Shown here one piece after another: positions 16,726-26,861 of a DNA stretch of 64,000 nucleotides. Under the pieces are notes generated by a model. That model saw only the letters and a list, made by a program, of their open reading frames with translations, had not been told where the DNA came from and made no database searches. The stretch lies in contig NZ_JBNFVY010000001.1 in assembly GCF_049943335.1 (NCBI RefSeq), positions 186,001 to 250,000 on the forward strand. The letters run 5' to 3'. Position 1 is the first letter of the stretch. Every line of letters begins with the position of its first letter. A program made the position numbers and the translations under genes. The stretch is from JBNFVY01 sp049943335 (GTDB lineage Bacteria; Pseudomonadota; Alphaproteobacteria; Rhodobacterales; Rhodobacteraceae).

Positions 16726-19700
16726 TCAAGATGTCGGGGTCAACAACAGCGCCTTCCTCACGATATCGCGTTCAAGCGGCATAAGCGCGGCTGTCTTGGT
16801 CCACAACAATGCGACTTCGACTGATCGGTCGGGATAAATCTGTTCCAAACCCGCCTGGTACGCCCCCATTTGTCTAAGAAGGCCGAGCGGGACCTGATCG
16901 GGACTGTCAGGAACGACCGCATTGGACTTGAAATCCACTGCCAAGACCCGCTCTGGCTGAACAATAAGCCGGTCGATCGTTCCGCGCATTTTTTTGCCGT
17001 CCAATTCGGGCAGATCGGCAACTATTTCGACTTCGGCCAAAGCCGTGGGACTGAACATCCAGGCAAAGGTCTGATTGCGCAACACGGGCCCCACTTCTCG
17101 CAACAACTCGACCGATTCTTCGGGGGTCGCGGCGTCTTCGGATGTGGCCAAAAGATCGGTCGCGATCGCCTGCCATTCCTCTTCCGGGTAGGCCGGCAGG
17201 AATTCAAGCAAGCGGTGTAACAAGCGGCCGCGGCGCAACGACAATTCTTCGTCGGCCTCGACCATCTCATCGTCCGACAATGCCTTGGCGCCCCCCAGGC
17301 CCGTCGGGGCGAGCGTTTTCGGGCTTTGTGGTGCCGCCATGGGCGGCGTTTCCTGCCAGGAAAGTGGCTCTAACCCGGTGGATTCCTTCTTGTTGACCTC
17401 TTCGACATCGCCAGACCAATTTCCATGTTCAACCCGCAAACCTTCGCCCGTCGGAAAATCCGTGGCGATTCCGCCTGCCTGTCTCATTCCAGCCTCAACC
17501 ATGGAATGCCAGCTGTCTTCACCTGTCCCGACATCTCCTGCGGCACAAACGATTAGCCATTTTTCGGCGCGGGTCATCGCAACATACAAGAGTCGGCGGT
17601 TTTCTTCTTCGTCCTTCGCTCGTTGTGCATCTGAGGTGCTTTGTAGGGCCTTTGGAGATTGATTTGCGGGTGTTTTCCAGGCTATTTTTCCGTTCGCCAT
17701 GCGAACCAATTCATGGCGCGAATTTTTTCTGTGTTTTGCGGTATCGGGCAGAATGACGATGGGTGCTTCCAGTCCCTTCGCGCCGTGCACGGTCATGACC
17801 CGGACTTGATCCCCAGTATGGTCCAGTTGACGCTTAATTTCGATGCCACCGGTTCCGATCCATTCGATAAATCCGGTCAAAGACGGAATTTCCGTACGTT
17901 CGTAAGCCAAAGCCTGCGACAGTAGAACGTCGATCCCGTCTTCGGATGCCTGCCCAAGACGGGCGATCAGGTTTTTGCGGCCACCATGTCGGATCAACAC
18001 CCGCTGGATCAGATCATATGGGCGCAAAAAATCCGCAGCGTCCCGAAGGTCTCTTAGTATTTCATGCGTGCTCTGAAATGCGTCTGATCTGCTTTCCAGT
18101 TCGCGCCATAGCGGATCATGTGCCCGGTTGTTGGCCAAACTGAAGAGCTGTTGTTCAGACCATCCGAACAACGGGGATTTGAGAGCGCAAGCCAACGACA
18201 GATTGTCGTCTGGCAGCGCAAGGAAACGTAGCAATGCGGTCAAATCCTTGACCGCCATTTCCGCTTCCAACTTGAGCCGATCAGCGCCAGCGACATCGAC
18301 ACCGGCCGCCTTGCAAGCTGCAATAATGTGCGAATAGACCCCGGATCTATTTTGCACCAAAATCATGAAGTCTCCCGGGGTGATGCGCCGCAGCGTCCCG
18401 TTTTCCCCAGGAATAGAGCCTGTTTCACACTGACGCTTGATTTCGTTTGCAATCTTTTGCGCCAATTGGACGGTGTGGTGGGCCTGTCCAACAACGTCTG
18501 ACGTGTCAGTCCAGTCATCCGCAAGGGTGTCATCTTGTTTTTCGATAGCGGGCCAAAGATCAACGCGCCCGGCAAGATCTTTGAAAAAGGGAATGTGGAA
18601 GGACTTGTCGTATAGCCCGTGTGCACCCGTGAGATCAAAGACCTGATCCACGGTAGACAAAATTGCCGTGCTCGAGCGAAATGAATGATCTAGCGACGTT
18701 GCGAACAACTGCGCACCAATAGCGTCAAACCGCTGATCGAATTCGTCCCGCATCCGCGCAAATTCGGCAGGGTCAGCACCCTGAAAGGAATAGATCGACT
18801 GTTTCGGATCGCCGACGGCAAAAATCGTACGGTGCACTCCTGAACGCGCGCCCTCGCCTGCCGTAAACTCCTCGGCCAAAAGCTGAATGACGCGCCATTG
18901 CTCTGGGCTGGTGTCTTGCGCTTCGTCTACCAGAATGTGATCCAGCCCGCCGTCCAGACGGAAAAGAACCCACTGCGCAACAGCGGTATCTGACAAGAGT
19001 GCTTCAGTCTTCTGGATCAGATCATCAAAATCCAAGATCCCCAGCTCCAGCTTTCTTTTTTCGAAAGCTGGCAGAAACACCCGTGCGAAATTGTAGAGCG
19101 CTTCGTTCTTTCTTGCAGCGAAAATCGAATTGCGCCTCTCGCGTGCCAATACGACACGTCTCATGAGGTCGTTGACGTCATCCTGCACCGGGCCAAGATA
19201 GTCCCTTGCGCCTTTGCTCGGGAACTTGTCGATTTTTGGGGTGCCGTCTTTGGCGCCAGATTGGTAAATAAACGCCTTTTCCAGTAGATTTAGCGCCTGC
19301 TCGTCCAGCGCTGATGCTTGTTTGAATGCCGCTGCCCCCGAATTGTCGGTCTTGGACCCGTGGAGCATCGCGTCGGCAATTTTTTCGATAAGGACGGCAT
19401 CATTTTCGACAAAGAAATCGCGCAGGAGATTGTCGTGATCGTAGCCTTCCTCAAGACCAAAAAGATGCCAAGCATTGACCGGTTCCATCAGGTCCTTTCG
19501 GTGTTTCGACACTTCAAGGCACAACGACAGAAGATCGTCGCTTGAATGGTGCTGGGCTATGCTATTTATCACATGCCCTTCCGGGCCATCGGCGATTTGA
19601 TCGATCACGTCCAAGATCAACGCCTCGGACGTGTGTTCGTCGATTTCCTTGAATTGTGGAGACACCCCTGCCTCAAGCGGGAAGCGCCGCAGAACTGAGG

Positions 19701-20082
19701 CGCAGAAGGAATGAATTGTCTGTATTTTCAACCCGCCCGGCGTTTCGATCGCACGCGCAAACAAAGTGCGTGCGCGGGCCAGTGCCGCCGCCGTCACAGT
19801 GTCTTCGCCCAGGGCTTCCAGTTCATTGCGTAGGCTGCTGTCGTCTTTCATCGACCATGAACCGAGCCTTTTGAACAAACGATTCTGCATCTCGGACGCA
19901 GCAGCTTTGGTGTAGGTCAGGCACAGAATGCGCTGCGGAAGCACACCCTGCAGCAATAAACGGGCAACGCGGTCGGTCAAAACCCTAGTTTTTCCTGACC
20001 CCGCATTTGCTGACAGCCAGGTCGCGGCGTTCGGGTTCGCAGCTTTGATCTGGCGCAGCGTTGCCTCGTTGTGTTGGATCAT
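16726..20082 (-). CDS. addA: Double-strand break repair helicase AddA
   Basis: AddA is the UvrD-like helicase-nuclease subunit of AddAB, which resects double-strand breaks for RecA. Walker A LSANAGSGKTRVL lies near residue 25, LCLTYTKAAASEM is motif Ia, HILVDEAQDTSPEQW is motif II, VGDPKQSIYSFQGAD motif III, VMTVHGAKGLEAPIV motif V and LLYVAMTRAEKW motif VI. The C-terminal RecB-type nuclease shows VLAVDFKSN near residue 1065. I take the ATG at 20082 (1118 aa), which overlaps the addB stop as ATGA, over a start 39 bp upstream. Confidence 0.95.
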   Translation of the reverse strand: MIQHNEATLRQIKAANPNAATWLSANAGSGKTRVLTDRVARLLLQGVLPQRILCLTYTKAAASEMQNRLFKRLGSWSMKDDSSLRNELEALGEDTVTAAALARARTLFARAIETPGGLKIQTIHSFCASVLRRFPLEAGVSPQFKEIDEHTSEALILDVIDQIADGPEGHVINSIAQHHSSDDLLSLCLEVSKHRKDLMEPVNAWHLFGLEEGYDHDNLLRDFFVENDAVLIEKIADAMLHGSKTDNSGAAAFKQASALDEQALNLLEKAFIYQSGAKDGTPKIDKFPSKGARDYLGPVQDDVNDLMRRVVLARERRNSIFAARKNEALYNFARVFLPAFEKRKLELGILDFDDLIQKTEALLSDTAVAQWVLFRLDGGLDHILVDEAQDTSPEQWRVIQLLAEEFTAGEGARSGVHRTIFAVGDPKQSIYSFQGADPAEFARMRDEFDQRFDAIGAQLFATSLDHSFRSSTAILSTVDQVFDLTGAHGLYDKSFHIPFFKDLAGRVDLWPAIEKQDDTLADDWTDTSDVVGQAHHTVQLAQKIANEIKRQCETGSIPGENGTLRRITPGDFMILVQNRSGVYSHIIAACKAAGVDVAGADRLKLEAEMAVKDLTALLRFLALPDDNLSLACALKSPLFGWSEQQLFSLANNRAHDPLWRELESRSDAFQSTHEILRDLRDAADFLRPYDLIQRVLIRHGGRKNLIARLGQASEDGIDVLLSQALAYERTEIPSLTGFIEWIGTGGIEIKRQLDHTGDQVRVMTVHGAKGLEAPIVILPDTAKHRKNSRHELVRMANGKIAWKTPANQSPKALQSTSDAQRAKDEEENRRLLYVAMTRAEKWLIVCAAGDVGTGEDSWHSMVEAGMRQAGGIATDFPTGEGLRVEHGNWSGDVEEVNKKESTGLEPLSWQETPPMAAPQSPKTLAPTGLGGAKALSDDEMVEADEELSLRRGRLLHRLLEFLPAYPEEEWQAIATDLLATSEDAATPEESVELLREVGPVLRNQTFAWMFSPTALAEVEIVADLPELDGKKMRGTIDRLIVQPERVLAVDFKSNAVVPDSPDQVPLGLLRQMGAYQAGLEQIYPDRSVEVALLWTKTAALMPLERDIVRKALLLTPTS

Positions 20083-23018
20083 GACAAGTCCACACCTTGG
20101 GGCAGATCCGACATTTCCCATTCGCCATACCGGGCGAGGTGATCGAAGGGGCTGGAAAACGGCAGCTGCTTGCCAGTTCTAAGTGAGGTAAAGCCCTTGC
20201 GGGCGTCTTTGTATTCGCTGATCAACGCCCGAAATTCGACGGTCACCTTTTTGATTTCTTCGGGCCCGATCTCGTAAGTTCTATCTTCGTTTTGTGGACC
20301 CAGGCCGATGTAGGTTGCCTGGGTCACAATAGCTGGATCTATGCTTTCGAAAGCGCCAGCTTGCAGCATCATGGCTTCCAGCATTAACTGCCGATCACTG
20401 GTTTTGACGGCTTTAGGCGATGGAATAGAGCCTGTTTTGTAGTCGTAGAGTACCAAGGTTCCATTTGACGACCGGTCCACCCGATCCGCAGTTCCGACCA
20501 GCGTAAAATCAAGGTCTTGGAACGCCATTGCTCCACGAACCTCAAGCTTCAATGGGGTGCTGAAGATCCTTCTTTCCCGTTCAGACTGAATGAACCGACT
20601 AGCGGCTTTTTCGACGCGGACTTGCCACAGCCTGCGCGCGGCGGGCCAAGGTACATCGTCATCCAGTGTCTGTCTTGCAATAGACAGAAAAAGATCGGTT
20701 GTGATCAAGCTGGGATCATCGCGGGTCGCATCAACGAACCGTTCAAGTATTTTGTGAATGATCGTGCCCCGCAGCGCTGCATCAGCGGATCGTCGCAAAG
20801 GGTCCACCGGGCTCAACCTGAGGATATTCTCCGCGTAGATTGAATAGGGATCCAGGATAAGTTTCTGAATACGAGTTACCGAAAGTTTGCGCGGTCGCGC
20901 GCGAACTGGAGGCCGCGGCGAAGGCCGTTTTGCCAAGGGCACGGTCTGATCAGGCCGGTCCAGAAGTTCGGCGTACCTTAGCCACATTGAACCGCGCGCG
21001 CGGGCATCCGACAAAGCGTCCGCACCATCTTTGGACATGCCCCCAAGCAAATTGAACAGGCGGTTGAGCCACCGGGACGAAACGGTTTGCGCATCTCCAT
21101 CACGCGCGGCGCGCGTCAGAATGACACGCGGTGCACCTAGTCCGATTTGAAAATCATGGGCAGACAGGCCGATCCTTTGTTCCGGACTGGTCAAACCAAT
21201 TTTTCGCCGCATATCCCTGCTGAACCATTGATCAGGCGCGGGCTGCGCAGGCCACACCCCTTCGTTCAGACCTGCCAAAATGACAACGTCCGACGATTGA
21301 ACGCGTGCTTCCAAAGTACCGAAAATCCTGACGTCCGGTCGCGGGCTTCCGATTTCATTGACCGGAGCACGTGACAACACGGCCCGCAAAAGGTTCTCAA
21401 AATCTCTCGGCCCCATCGTGCCGCCGTGAACCGCTTCGCGTTCCAGCTCCGCCAGACTGATCTTGGCCTGTTTCCCGGCCGCGCGCGCCCAAAGACCATC
21501 CGCCACGCCATCGGGTCCTGCCACAAGTTGGCAAACCAAACCTTTGGCTTTTTCGACAAGGCTGGCCAAAGGTTGGTCGCCGGGAACATCCAGATTCTGA
21601 ATCCACCCGCATACCCAATCCATCCATGCCCTTCGGCCATCATCCTTGGTACGGTCACTGGCCCAAGTGCGAAGGCTGCTTTCGTCAGGAAAAGCAGGGC
21701 CCTTTTTCCGGGCCCAAAGTTCCAACTCACGCGTCCAAAGAAGATGCATGCCCCTTAGATCGGACCCGGAAAGAACCAGCGGGTGTTTCAAGAGCACTAT
21801 CAACTCTTCGAGCGCAAGTTTGCGGCCCAACATGGCCGCAACCTGGCGCAGAAGGCGCCCTGGCGCTGTTTGCGACAAAGGCTCACCCGCGGAATCGTCC
21901 GGTTCGATACCCCAGCGATCCAACGACGCAGTCACTTGGCGCGTTAGAACCCTGTCCGGCGTTATCAAAGCGACGGTTTGCCCCTCTTCGATCGCACCGC
22001 GAATGGCCAAAGAAATCGCAGTTGCTTCGGATTGTGGAGACAGCGTTTCGATCACATCGACATCTTGCATGGCGCTGCGCACCTGCTCGAATCCCGGGCC
22101 TTCGGCGAGCCATTGGTCGGTGACAGGGGCCGGTCGAAGCGCCAACGATACGAGTGCGTTGCGCGAAGGGCAGGGCGCTGGCATATCTTTCCATGGCTGG
22201 ACGCTCAGCGCGCCCACATTCAATCGATTCAGAAAATGCGCATAGCGGTATTGAGGATGATCATCGTTGGGCGTGTCGCTGTGGATCAATTCGTGCCAAA
22301 CATGTTCGGGCTGATGAAAGTCGAATCCAGGCAAAATCACCGCACCCTGCGGGAGCATGGCAACTGCCTCCATCAAAAGAGCTGTCGTTCCGCGCGACCC
22401 GGTTGACCCAACGATCAAAATAGGGTGGTCGGGGGGTGACGCAGCCCACTGGTCGACAAGCCGTTCCACCACGGTTCTTTGCCGAGCTTCGGCCAATGGG
22501 CTGAGCGCATCACCAAAATAGCGTTCGATCAACTGAATGAACTTCAGGTTCCGTTTCCAGTGGCCCGACGAATCCTGCACCGTCAGGTTCATCAAAGCTG
22601 CGGGCGGTATGCCTTCGTCGTGCAATTCGGACAACAACAGGGCCAGGCTGTCCGCCAGATCATAAATCGCCTTACGCGGCGCAAGATCCGGTTCAGCGTC
22701 GAGGAGGGCCGAAACAAACTGGGTCAGTTCCAATCTGGTGCGGAGCGACGAAACGGCCGGCGGCACATCGCGCATCGCGAAATCGTGCCCTATTGATGTA
22801 ATCGGGCGTAAGCGCGGCAAAAGCATCGCCTGATTTTGCGACAGCGCCGCGTTGACTTCGCGGCCCATACGACCTGAGTTCACAAGGATCTCTACCCGCG
22901 CGATGTCTTCGGGCGGCAATTCAGAACAACGTTCAACGATACCTTCGGCCACGTCTTTGGCGAACGGGCGCCCTGGTGCGATTCCGAAAACCCGGGGTGT
23001 TGATCTGGGTTCAAACAT
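20079..23018 (-). CDS. addB: Double-strand break repair protein AddB
   Basis: AddB is the second nuclease subunit of AddAB, with an inactivated helicase fold. The N-terminal FGIAPGRPFAKDVAEGI replaces an active P-loop, as usual for the alphaproteobacterial type. The C-terminal nuclease domain has GTIIHKILERFV and the active-site LVLYDYKTGS followed by a conserved glutamine (RQLMLEA). The ATG at 23018 gives 979 aa; a GTG two codons upstream at 23024 is equally possible. It overlaps the murU stop and the addA start, inside the tsaE-amgK-murU-addB-addA-trxA string. Confidence 0.95.
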   Translation of the reverse strand: MFEPRSTPRVFGIAPGRPFAKDVAEGIVERCSELPPEDIARVEILVNSGRMGREVNAALSQNQAMLLPRLRPITSIGHDFAMRDVPPAVSSLRTRLELTQFVSALLDAEPDLAPRKAIYDLADSLALLLSELHDEGIPPAALMNLTVQDSSGHWKRNLKFIQLIERYFGDALSPLAEARQRTVVERLVDQWAASPPDHPILIVGSTGSRGTTALLMEAVAMLPQGAVILPGFDFHQPEHVWHELIHSDTPNDDHPQYRYAHFLNRLNVGALSVQPWKDMPAPCPSRNALVSLALRPAPVTDQWLAEGPGFEQVRSAMQDVDVIETLSPQSEATAISLAIRGAIEEGQTVALITPDRVLTRQVTASLDRWGIEPDDSAGEPLSQTAPGRLLRQVAAMLGRKLALEELIVLLKHPLVLSGSDLRGMHLLWTRELELWARKKGPAFPDESSLRTWASDRTKDDGRRAWMDWVCGWIQNLDVPGDQPLASLVEKAKGLVCQLVAGPDGVADGLWARAAGKQAKISLAELEREAVHGGTMGPRDFENLLRAVLSRAPVNEIGSPRPDVRIFGTLEARVQSSDVVILAGLNEGVWPAQPAPDQWFSRDMRRKIGLTSPEQRIGLSAHDFQIGLGAPRVILTRAARDGDAQTVSSRWLNRLFNLLGGMSKDGADALSDARARGSMWLRYAELLDRPDQTVPLAKRPSPRPPVRARPRKLSVTRIQKLILDPYSIYAENILRLSPVDPLRRSADAALRGTIIHKILERFVDATRDDPSLITTDLFLSIARQTLDDDVPWPAARRLWQVRVEKAASRFIQSERERRIFSTPLKLEVRGAMAFQDLDFTLVGTADRVDRSSNGTLVLYDYKTGSIPSPKAVKTSDRQLMLEAMMLQAGAFESIDPAIVTQATYIGLGPQNEDRTYEIGPEEIKKVTVEFRALISEYKDARKGFTSLRTGKQLPFSSPFDHLARYGEWEMSDLPQGVDLS

Positions 23019-23685
23019 CTGCACCGGCCAAAATTGACTCGGCCAAATCTATCCCGGCTGGGTGACCGACATCACACCATTTGCCGTCGTGGATCATGCC
23101 GTGCATCCGACCGGCTTTGTCCGCTTTGTCCCAAAGTTCGCGCAGGGAAAAAACGTCTCGGTCGATGCCTTTCAACAGTCGCAATGATATGATCTGCGCT
23201 CCGGTATAGACAAGTTCCCTTCCACGGGTGATCTGCCCGGTGGGCAACAGGTCGAAATCCCCGTGACCCTTGTGCCCGACCGCCAGATCCCGGGGGACAC
23301 AAAGCAAGAGCGCATCCATCACTTGCGGGTCCCAAGCGCCCACCAGCTGGTCGATTGCGCGCGACCCGGTCCAGACGGCGTCCGAGTTCATTGTCACAAC
23401 GGTATCACCGTCCAGATATCGTTGTGCATTCTTTAGCCCGCCCCCCGTATCCAGCAACACCGGCTCGCGCAAAAGGGTGATTTCCTTGCCGGACAAATGG
23501 CTTGCTATTTGATCGGGCAAATAGTGGGCGTTGATCACGATGCTTCGCGCACCCTCGACTTGATCCAGCGCGTGATCGATCAACGCTCGACCTGCAACAC
23601 GGATCAACGGCTTTGGGCAGGTGTCCGTCAGCGGTGCCATCCGTGTCCCAAAACCGGCGGCAAAGATCATGGCGGGATATCTCAC
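23011..23685 (-). CDS. murU: Nucleotidyltransferase, probably MurNAc-1-phosphate uridylyltransferase
   Basis: A 224-aa sugar-phosphate nucleotidyltransferase with the N-terminal signature MIFAAGFGTRMAPLTDTCPKPL, then LDTGGGLKNA and VTMNSDAVW for substrate and metal. Together with the preceding kinase gene it matches the AmgK-MurU pair of the peptidoglycan recycling route that makes UDP-MurNAc directly from MurNAc, known from Pseudomonas. The 4-bp overlap with amgK supports joint function. Specificity for MurNAc-1-P is inferred from this pairing. Confidence 0.85.
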   Translation of the reverse strand: MRYPAMIFAAGFGTRMAPLTDTCPKPLIRVAGRALIDHALDQVEGARSIVINAHYLPDQIASHLSGKEITLLREPVLLDTGGGLKNAQRYLDGDTVVTMNSDAVWTGSRAIDQLVGAWDPQVMDALLLCVPRDLAVGHKGHGDFDLLPTGQITRGRELVYTGAQIISLRLLKGIDRDVFSLRELWDKADKAGRMHGMIHDGKWCDVGHPAGIDLAESILAGADV

Positions 23686-24674
23686 ACGCGCTCCAATTTG
23701 GCCACGGCACGCTGCGTCGGCATTGGCAGATCTGACACTACAATGCTTTTTAATGCCCCAAGATCCGGGTGTGACAGGTCATCCATCAAGTGGCGCCAAA
23801 CACGTGACATCCATTTCAGGTAACCGGGTTTCCCATCGCGAAGGCTCAGACGCGCAAAAACCCCAAGAATCCGGAGATTGCGTTGTGCAGAACAAACAGC
23901 CATCTCGTACTCGAAAGCGGCCGGATCCAATCCTGTGGCGCGTTGATAACGATCAGCGCAATCGCTTGCGACCGACGGGGATACGTCTCGCCTGGCGTCC
24001 TTGATCAACGATACCAGGTCGTAAGCTCGCGGGCCCGACATTGCGTCTTGATAGTCCAACAGGCCAACGCGAGCTGTCCCCCTTCGCGCAGGAAGCCACA
24101 GGAGGTTCTCGGCATGGTAATCGCGCAAGATCAGGACTTTGCTGGTCTTTGAGATTCTGTCGAGCGCAGCCTGCATTTCACTTTCGAAGGCTTCCTGTTG
24201 TGGTTTCTGACCGGAAATACCGCGCGCATACCACTCGTACGCCAGACTCGCCAACGGGCACATTTGTGGAAGATAATCCTGAACAAACGTTGGTGGTGTG
24301 GATTGGTGCAGTTCGATCAGCACATCGGTCGCCGCAATGTAGAGCAGCCTTTCGTCGGCTGGGTCGACTTTGACGTGCCGGGCAAACAGATCGTCACCCA
24401 GATCTTCAATCAACAACAGGCCATGTTCCTGCTGCGCTGCGAAAATTCTGGGCGCGGAAAAACCCAGTGCACGTAAGTGGTTCGTCATGTCGATGAAGGC
24501 ACCAACACTTTCACCTTTTGCGGGGTTCGCGTCCATCAAAACGGCTTGGCCTGTTTCGGAGGAGAGCCTTTCGTATCTGCGGGCAGAGGCATCGCCGGCC
24601 AAGGGTTGACGCTCGGCGTCCAACCAGCCTGCTGAAGCCAGGAAATCTGATATGTCGCCAGCGCGCTTTGTCAC
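23682..24674 (-). CDS. amgK: Aminoglycoside-phosphotransferase-fold kinase, probably MurNAc/GlcNAc kinase AmgK
   Basis: AmgK phosphorylates MurNAc (and GlcNAc) at the anomeric position. The 330-aa protein shows PLAGDASARRYERL near residue 24, LLIEDLGDDLFA near 113, and the catalytic loop LRDYHAENLLW followed by VGLLDYQDAMSG, where H-x-E/D-N and D-Y-Q-D are the kinase catalytic and Mg-binding motifs. It overlaps both tsaE upstream and murU downstream by 4 bp. Despite the fold name, it is a cell-wall recycling enzyme, not a resistance gene. Confidence 0.85.
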   Translation of the reverse strand: MTKRAGDISDFLASAGWLDAERQPLAGDASARRYERLSSETGQAVLMDANPAKGESVGAFIDMTNHLRALGFSAPRIFAAQQEHGLLLIEDLGDDLFARHVKVDPADERLLYIAATDVLIELHQSTPPTFVQDYLPQMCPLASLAYEWYARGISGQKPQQEAFESEMQAALDRISKTSKVLILRDYHAENLLWLPARRGTARVGLLDYQDAMSGPRAYDLVSLIKDARRDVSPSVASDCADRYQRATGLDPAAFEYEMAVCSAQRNLRILGVFARLSLRDGKPGYLKWMSRVWRHLMDDLSHPDLGALKSIVVSDLPMPTQRAVAKLERV

Positions 24675-25150
24675 CTGTGTTCCCCCTCAAGCAACGATTG
24701 CCACTTCGGCGAGCGCGTCTCAAGCTTTGCGATCCTTGCGGTGTCCATTTCCGTGGCCTCAAGGGTAATGGACAATGCGTCGTTGGGTTTCATGTCGCCC
24801 ATACGATCAGGCCATTCGATGAGGCAAATGGCGCGGCCGAGTGCATCTTCCAAGCCCAGTTCGACCAAGTCCCATGAATCCGTCAAACGATAAAGATCTG
24901 CGTGCCAGATCTCTCCGATCGGCACAGAATACGTTTGGACTAACGTGAAAGTCGGAGATGGAACATCTTCGACATGGTTGCCCATAAGGTGTTGGATAAG
25001 CGCCCTGGCCAGAAAGGTCTTTCCAGACCCGATTTCACCCGACAAGAGTACTGTGTCGCCAGGGGTTAGGCTTTCGCCAAGGCGGTGCGCAAAAGCGATC
25101 GTCGCCTCTTCCGACGCCAGTTCCAAATTCGCCGTGTAAGGTGCAGTCAT
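24671..25150 (-). CDS. tsaE: tRNA threonylcarbamoyladenosine synthesis ATPase TsaE
   Basis: TsaE is the ATPase that supports the TsaBD complex in t6A37 formation. The P-loop LLSGEIGSGKTFLARAL lies at residues 35-51, followed by VPSPTFTLVQTY and the ADLYRL motif, with WPD in CLIEWPDRMG. The length of 159 aa is normal. tsaD is also in this window, at 35.6 kb. Confidence 0.94.
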   Translation of the reverse strand: MTAPYTANLELASEEATIAFAHRLGESLTPGDTVLLSGEIGSGKTFLARALIQHLMGNHVEDVPSPTFTLVQTYSVPIGEIWHADLYRLTDSWDLVELGLEDALGRAICLIEWPDRMGDMKPNDALSITLEATEMDTARIAKLETRSPKWQSLLEGEHR

Positions 25151-25191
25151 TTGCCAAGTTTTAGCTTCGGCGAAAACCGCTGCAAGCCCAT

Positions 25192-26769
25192 TCAGGCGTC
25201 AAGTGCCGGCCTTTCGGTGATCTCTAGACGCTGACCCAAGTACGAAGGATGGTTTTTTTGGATTTTGAATTTGACCATGGTCGAGCCACCCGGCAATGGC
25301 ACGAACTGGCATGACATGCGCCTGCCATCCCATAGTCGCGTGTCTGCTGACCATTCTGTGCGATCACCTCGCTGTGAGGCGAAGTCGCGAAATTCGCCCC
25401 AGATCGGGGACGGAGCGCATCGGGAATGCCAGATTTTTGTCGCACCCAGAACCGACATGTCCTTTGTGCGCGTGTTCGCGATACCCCACATCTTGTCGTA
25501 AGCTGAATTCGCGATGGCGATTTTTCCTTCAGCCGAAACTACCGCGATGGCCTGATCCATGGAATTCGCTACCGCCTGGCCGACTTGCAGCTGCGTATGA
25601 AACTCGCGCGCTGAGGCGATCGAAGTGCTGACGTCTTCGACAAAGAACGTCACCGACCCATCTGTGTAAGGACGCCCTTTTACCCGCAAGACCTGACCGG
25701 AGGGCAGATGCCAGTCTTCTTTGTAAGTTTTCGCAGATTCGGACCGCACGAGCGCAGCAATTTTTTCACGCCACGCGGCATAGTCCTTGGGTTCGGGAAT
25801 GGCGTTGCTGTTGCGCAGTTGGTCCAGAAATTCACCAAAGGTTGGGCGGTTGGAAAGTAGCGAAAAGGGCAGTTTGGTCAGGTCCAAAAAGGCCGGGTTG
25901 AAAATGGCCAATCGTTGATTCCTGTCAAAAACCGCCAGTCCGATAGGAATTTGCGCAAAGGTTCTGGACAGGGTTTGTCGAAATTCTTGAAGCTCGACCT
26001 CGGCCTTGACAGCGGCATCCACGGACACAGCATGAAAAAGGTATTCATCGCCCAGCTTCGCGCATCCGCAATTGTACCATTTCTTGTTGGATGCTCCGTC
26101 GGCAATGACCGATCTGCGACGACCTTCTGTAACACCCCTGAGCGTGTCGGTTTCAAAAATCTTCCGAGGCGGCCACGTGCCTTCAGAGCCTGGATCAACT
26201 TGATCGGCCAGATCCAGGAACGCCGCATTCGCCCATGTGATTGTCCCGTCGCTGGTTTCACGCCAAACAGGGTAGGGCGTGTGCTCGACAGCGCCGCGAA
26301 GAGATGTGAGTTCGTGCTCCATGGCAGCAAGGCTATGTTGGTCTATGCGTGCAGGGATATCCGTGGACTTTTGATCAACCAGGGAAAGGCGCGCCAAACC
26401 CTTACGCCATTTCGCATTCAGAACAGCGGATCCGTCAGCTGAATCGAACGACATTTCCCCTAATTTTGCCAGGCTTGAGATATTGGATTTCAGGTCCGGG
26501 AACCGCGGAAGAAATACCGATACGAACTGCGCCCAGTCGGTGCTGGAACGTGAACCCATCGACAGAATACGCTTTGCCTGAGGTGTCGCATCCAACAACT
26601 TTTCATCGTCGAACAGGAAAGCAACCTCAGAATCCGGTGCCTCGGCGAACAACGAATGCTTGCGATCATGTGACCGGCCCAATCGCGCGAAAAATGCCAA
26701 GGCACTCAGCGCGATGGCGAAACTTGCGCCCACCAGAAAGAGCAGCATCAACAAGTCATTCACGTCCAT
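25192..26769 (-). CDS. PAS-domain membrane protein lacking a kinase domain (DivL-like position)
   Basis: A 525-aa protein with one N-terminal membrane helix (LLMLLFLVGASFAIALSALAFFA, residues 6-28) followed by PAS-like segments: YPVWRETSDGTITWANAAFLDL near 172, IPIGLAVFDRNQRLAIFNPAFLDL near 275, and AIAVVSAEGKIAIANSAYDKMWG near 410. No H-box or GHKL ATPase follows; the protein ends shortly after the third PAS. In Caulobacter the place upstream of tsaE is, as I recall it, occupied by the cell-cycle pseudo-kinase DivL, so this may be a DivL relative without its catalytic half. The gene is 41 bp upstream of tsaE. The function is not established. Confidence 0.75.
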   Translation of the reverse strand: MDVNDLLMLLFLVGASFAIALSALAFFARLGRSHDRKHSLFAEAPDSEVAFLFDDEKLLDATPQAKRILSMGSRSSTDWAQFVSVFLPRFPDLKSNISSLAKLGEMSFDSADGSAVLNAKWRKGLARLSLVDQKSTDIPARIDQHSLAAMEHELTSLRGAVEHTPYPVWRETSDGTITWANAAFLDLADQVDPGSEGTWPPRKIFETDTLRGVTEGRRRSVIADGASNKKWYNCGCAKLGDEYLFHAVSVDAAVKAEVELQEFRQTLSRTFAQIPIGLAVFDRNQRLAIFNPAFLDLTKLPFSLLSNRPTFGEFLDQLRNSNAIPEPKDYAAWREKIAALVRSESAKTYKEDWHLPSGQVLRVKGRPYTDGSVTFFVEDVSTSIASAREFHTQLQVGQAVANSMDQAIAVVSAEGKIAIANSAYDKMWGIANTRTKDMSVLGATKIWHSRCAPSPIWGEFRDFASQRGDRTEWSADTRLWDGRRMSCQFVPLPGGSTMVKFKIQKNHPSYLGQRLEITERPALDA

Positions 26770-26861
26770 TGCGTCACCTTTGGGAACAGAGAGATCTGGT
26801 GTTGAGACGCTATTGGGAAACTGGTTAAGGGGCCCTTAAATCGCTACGTGTTTGGAAAATA

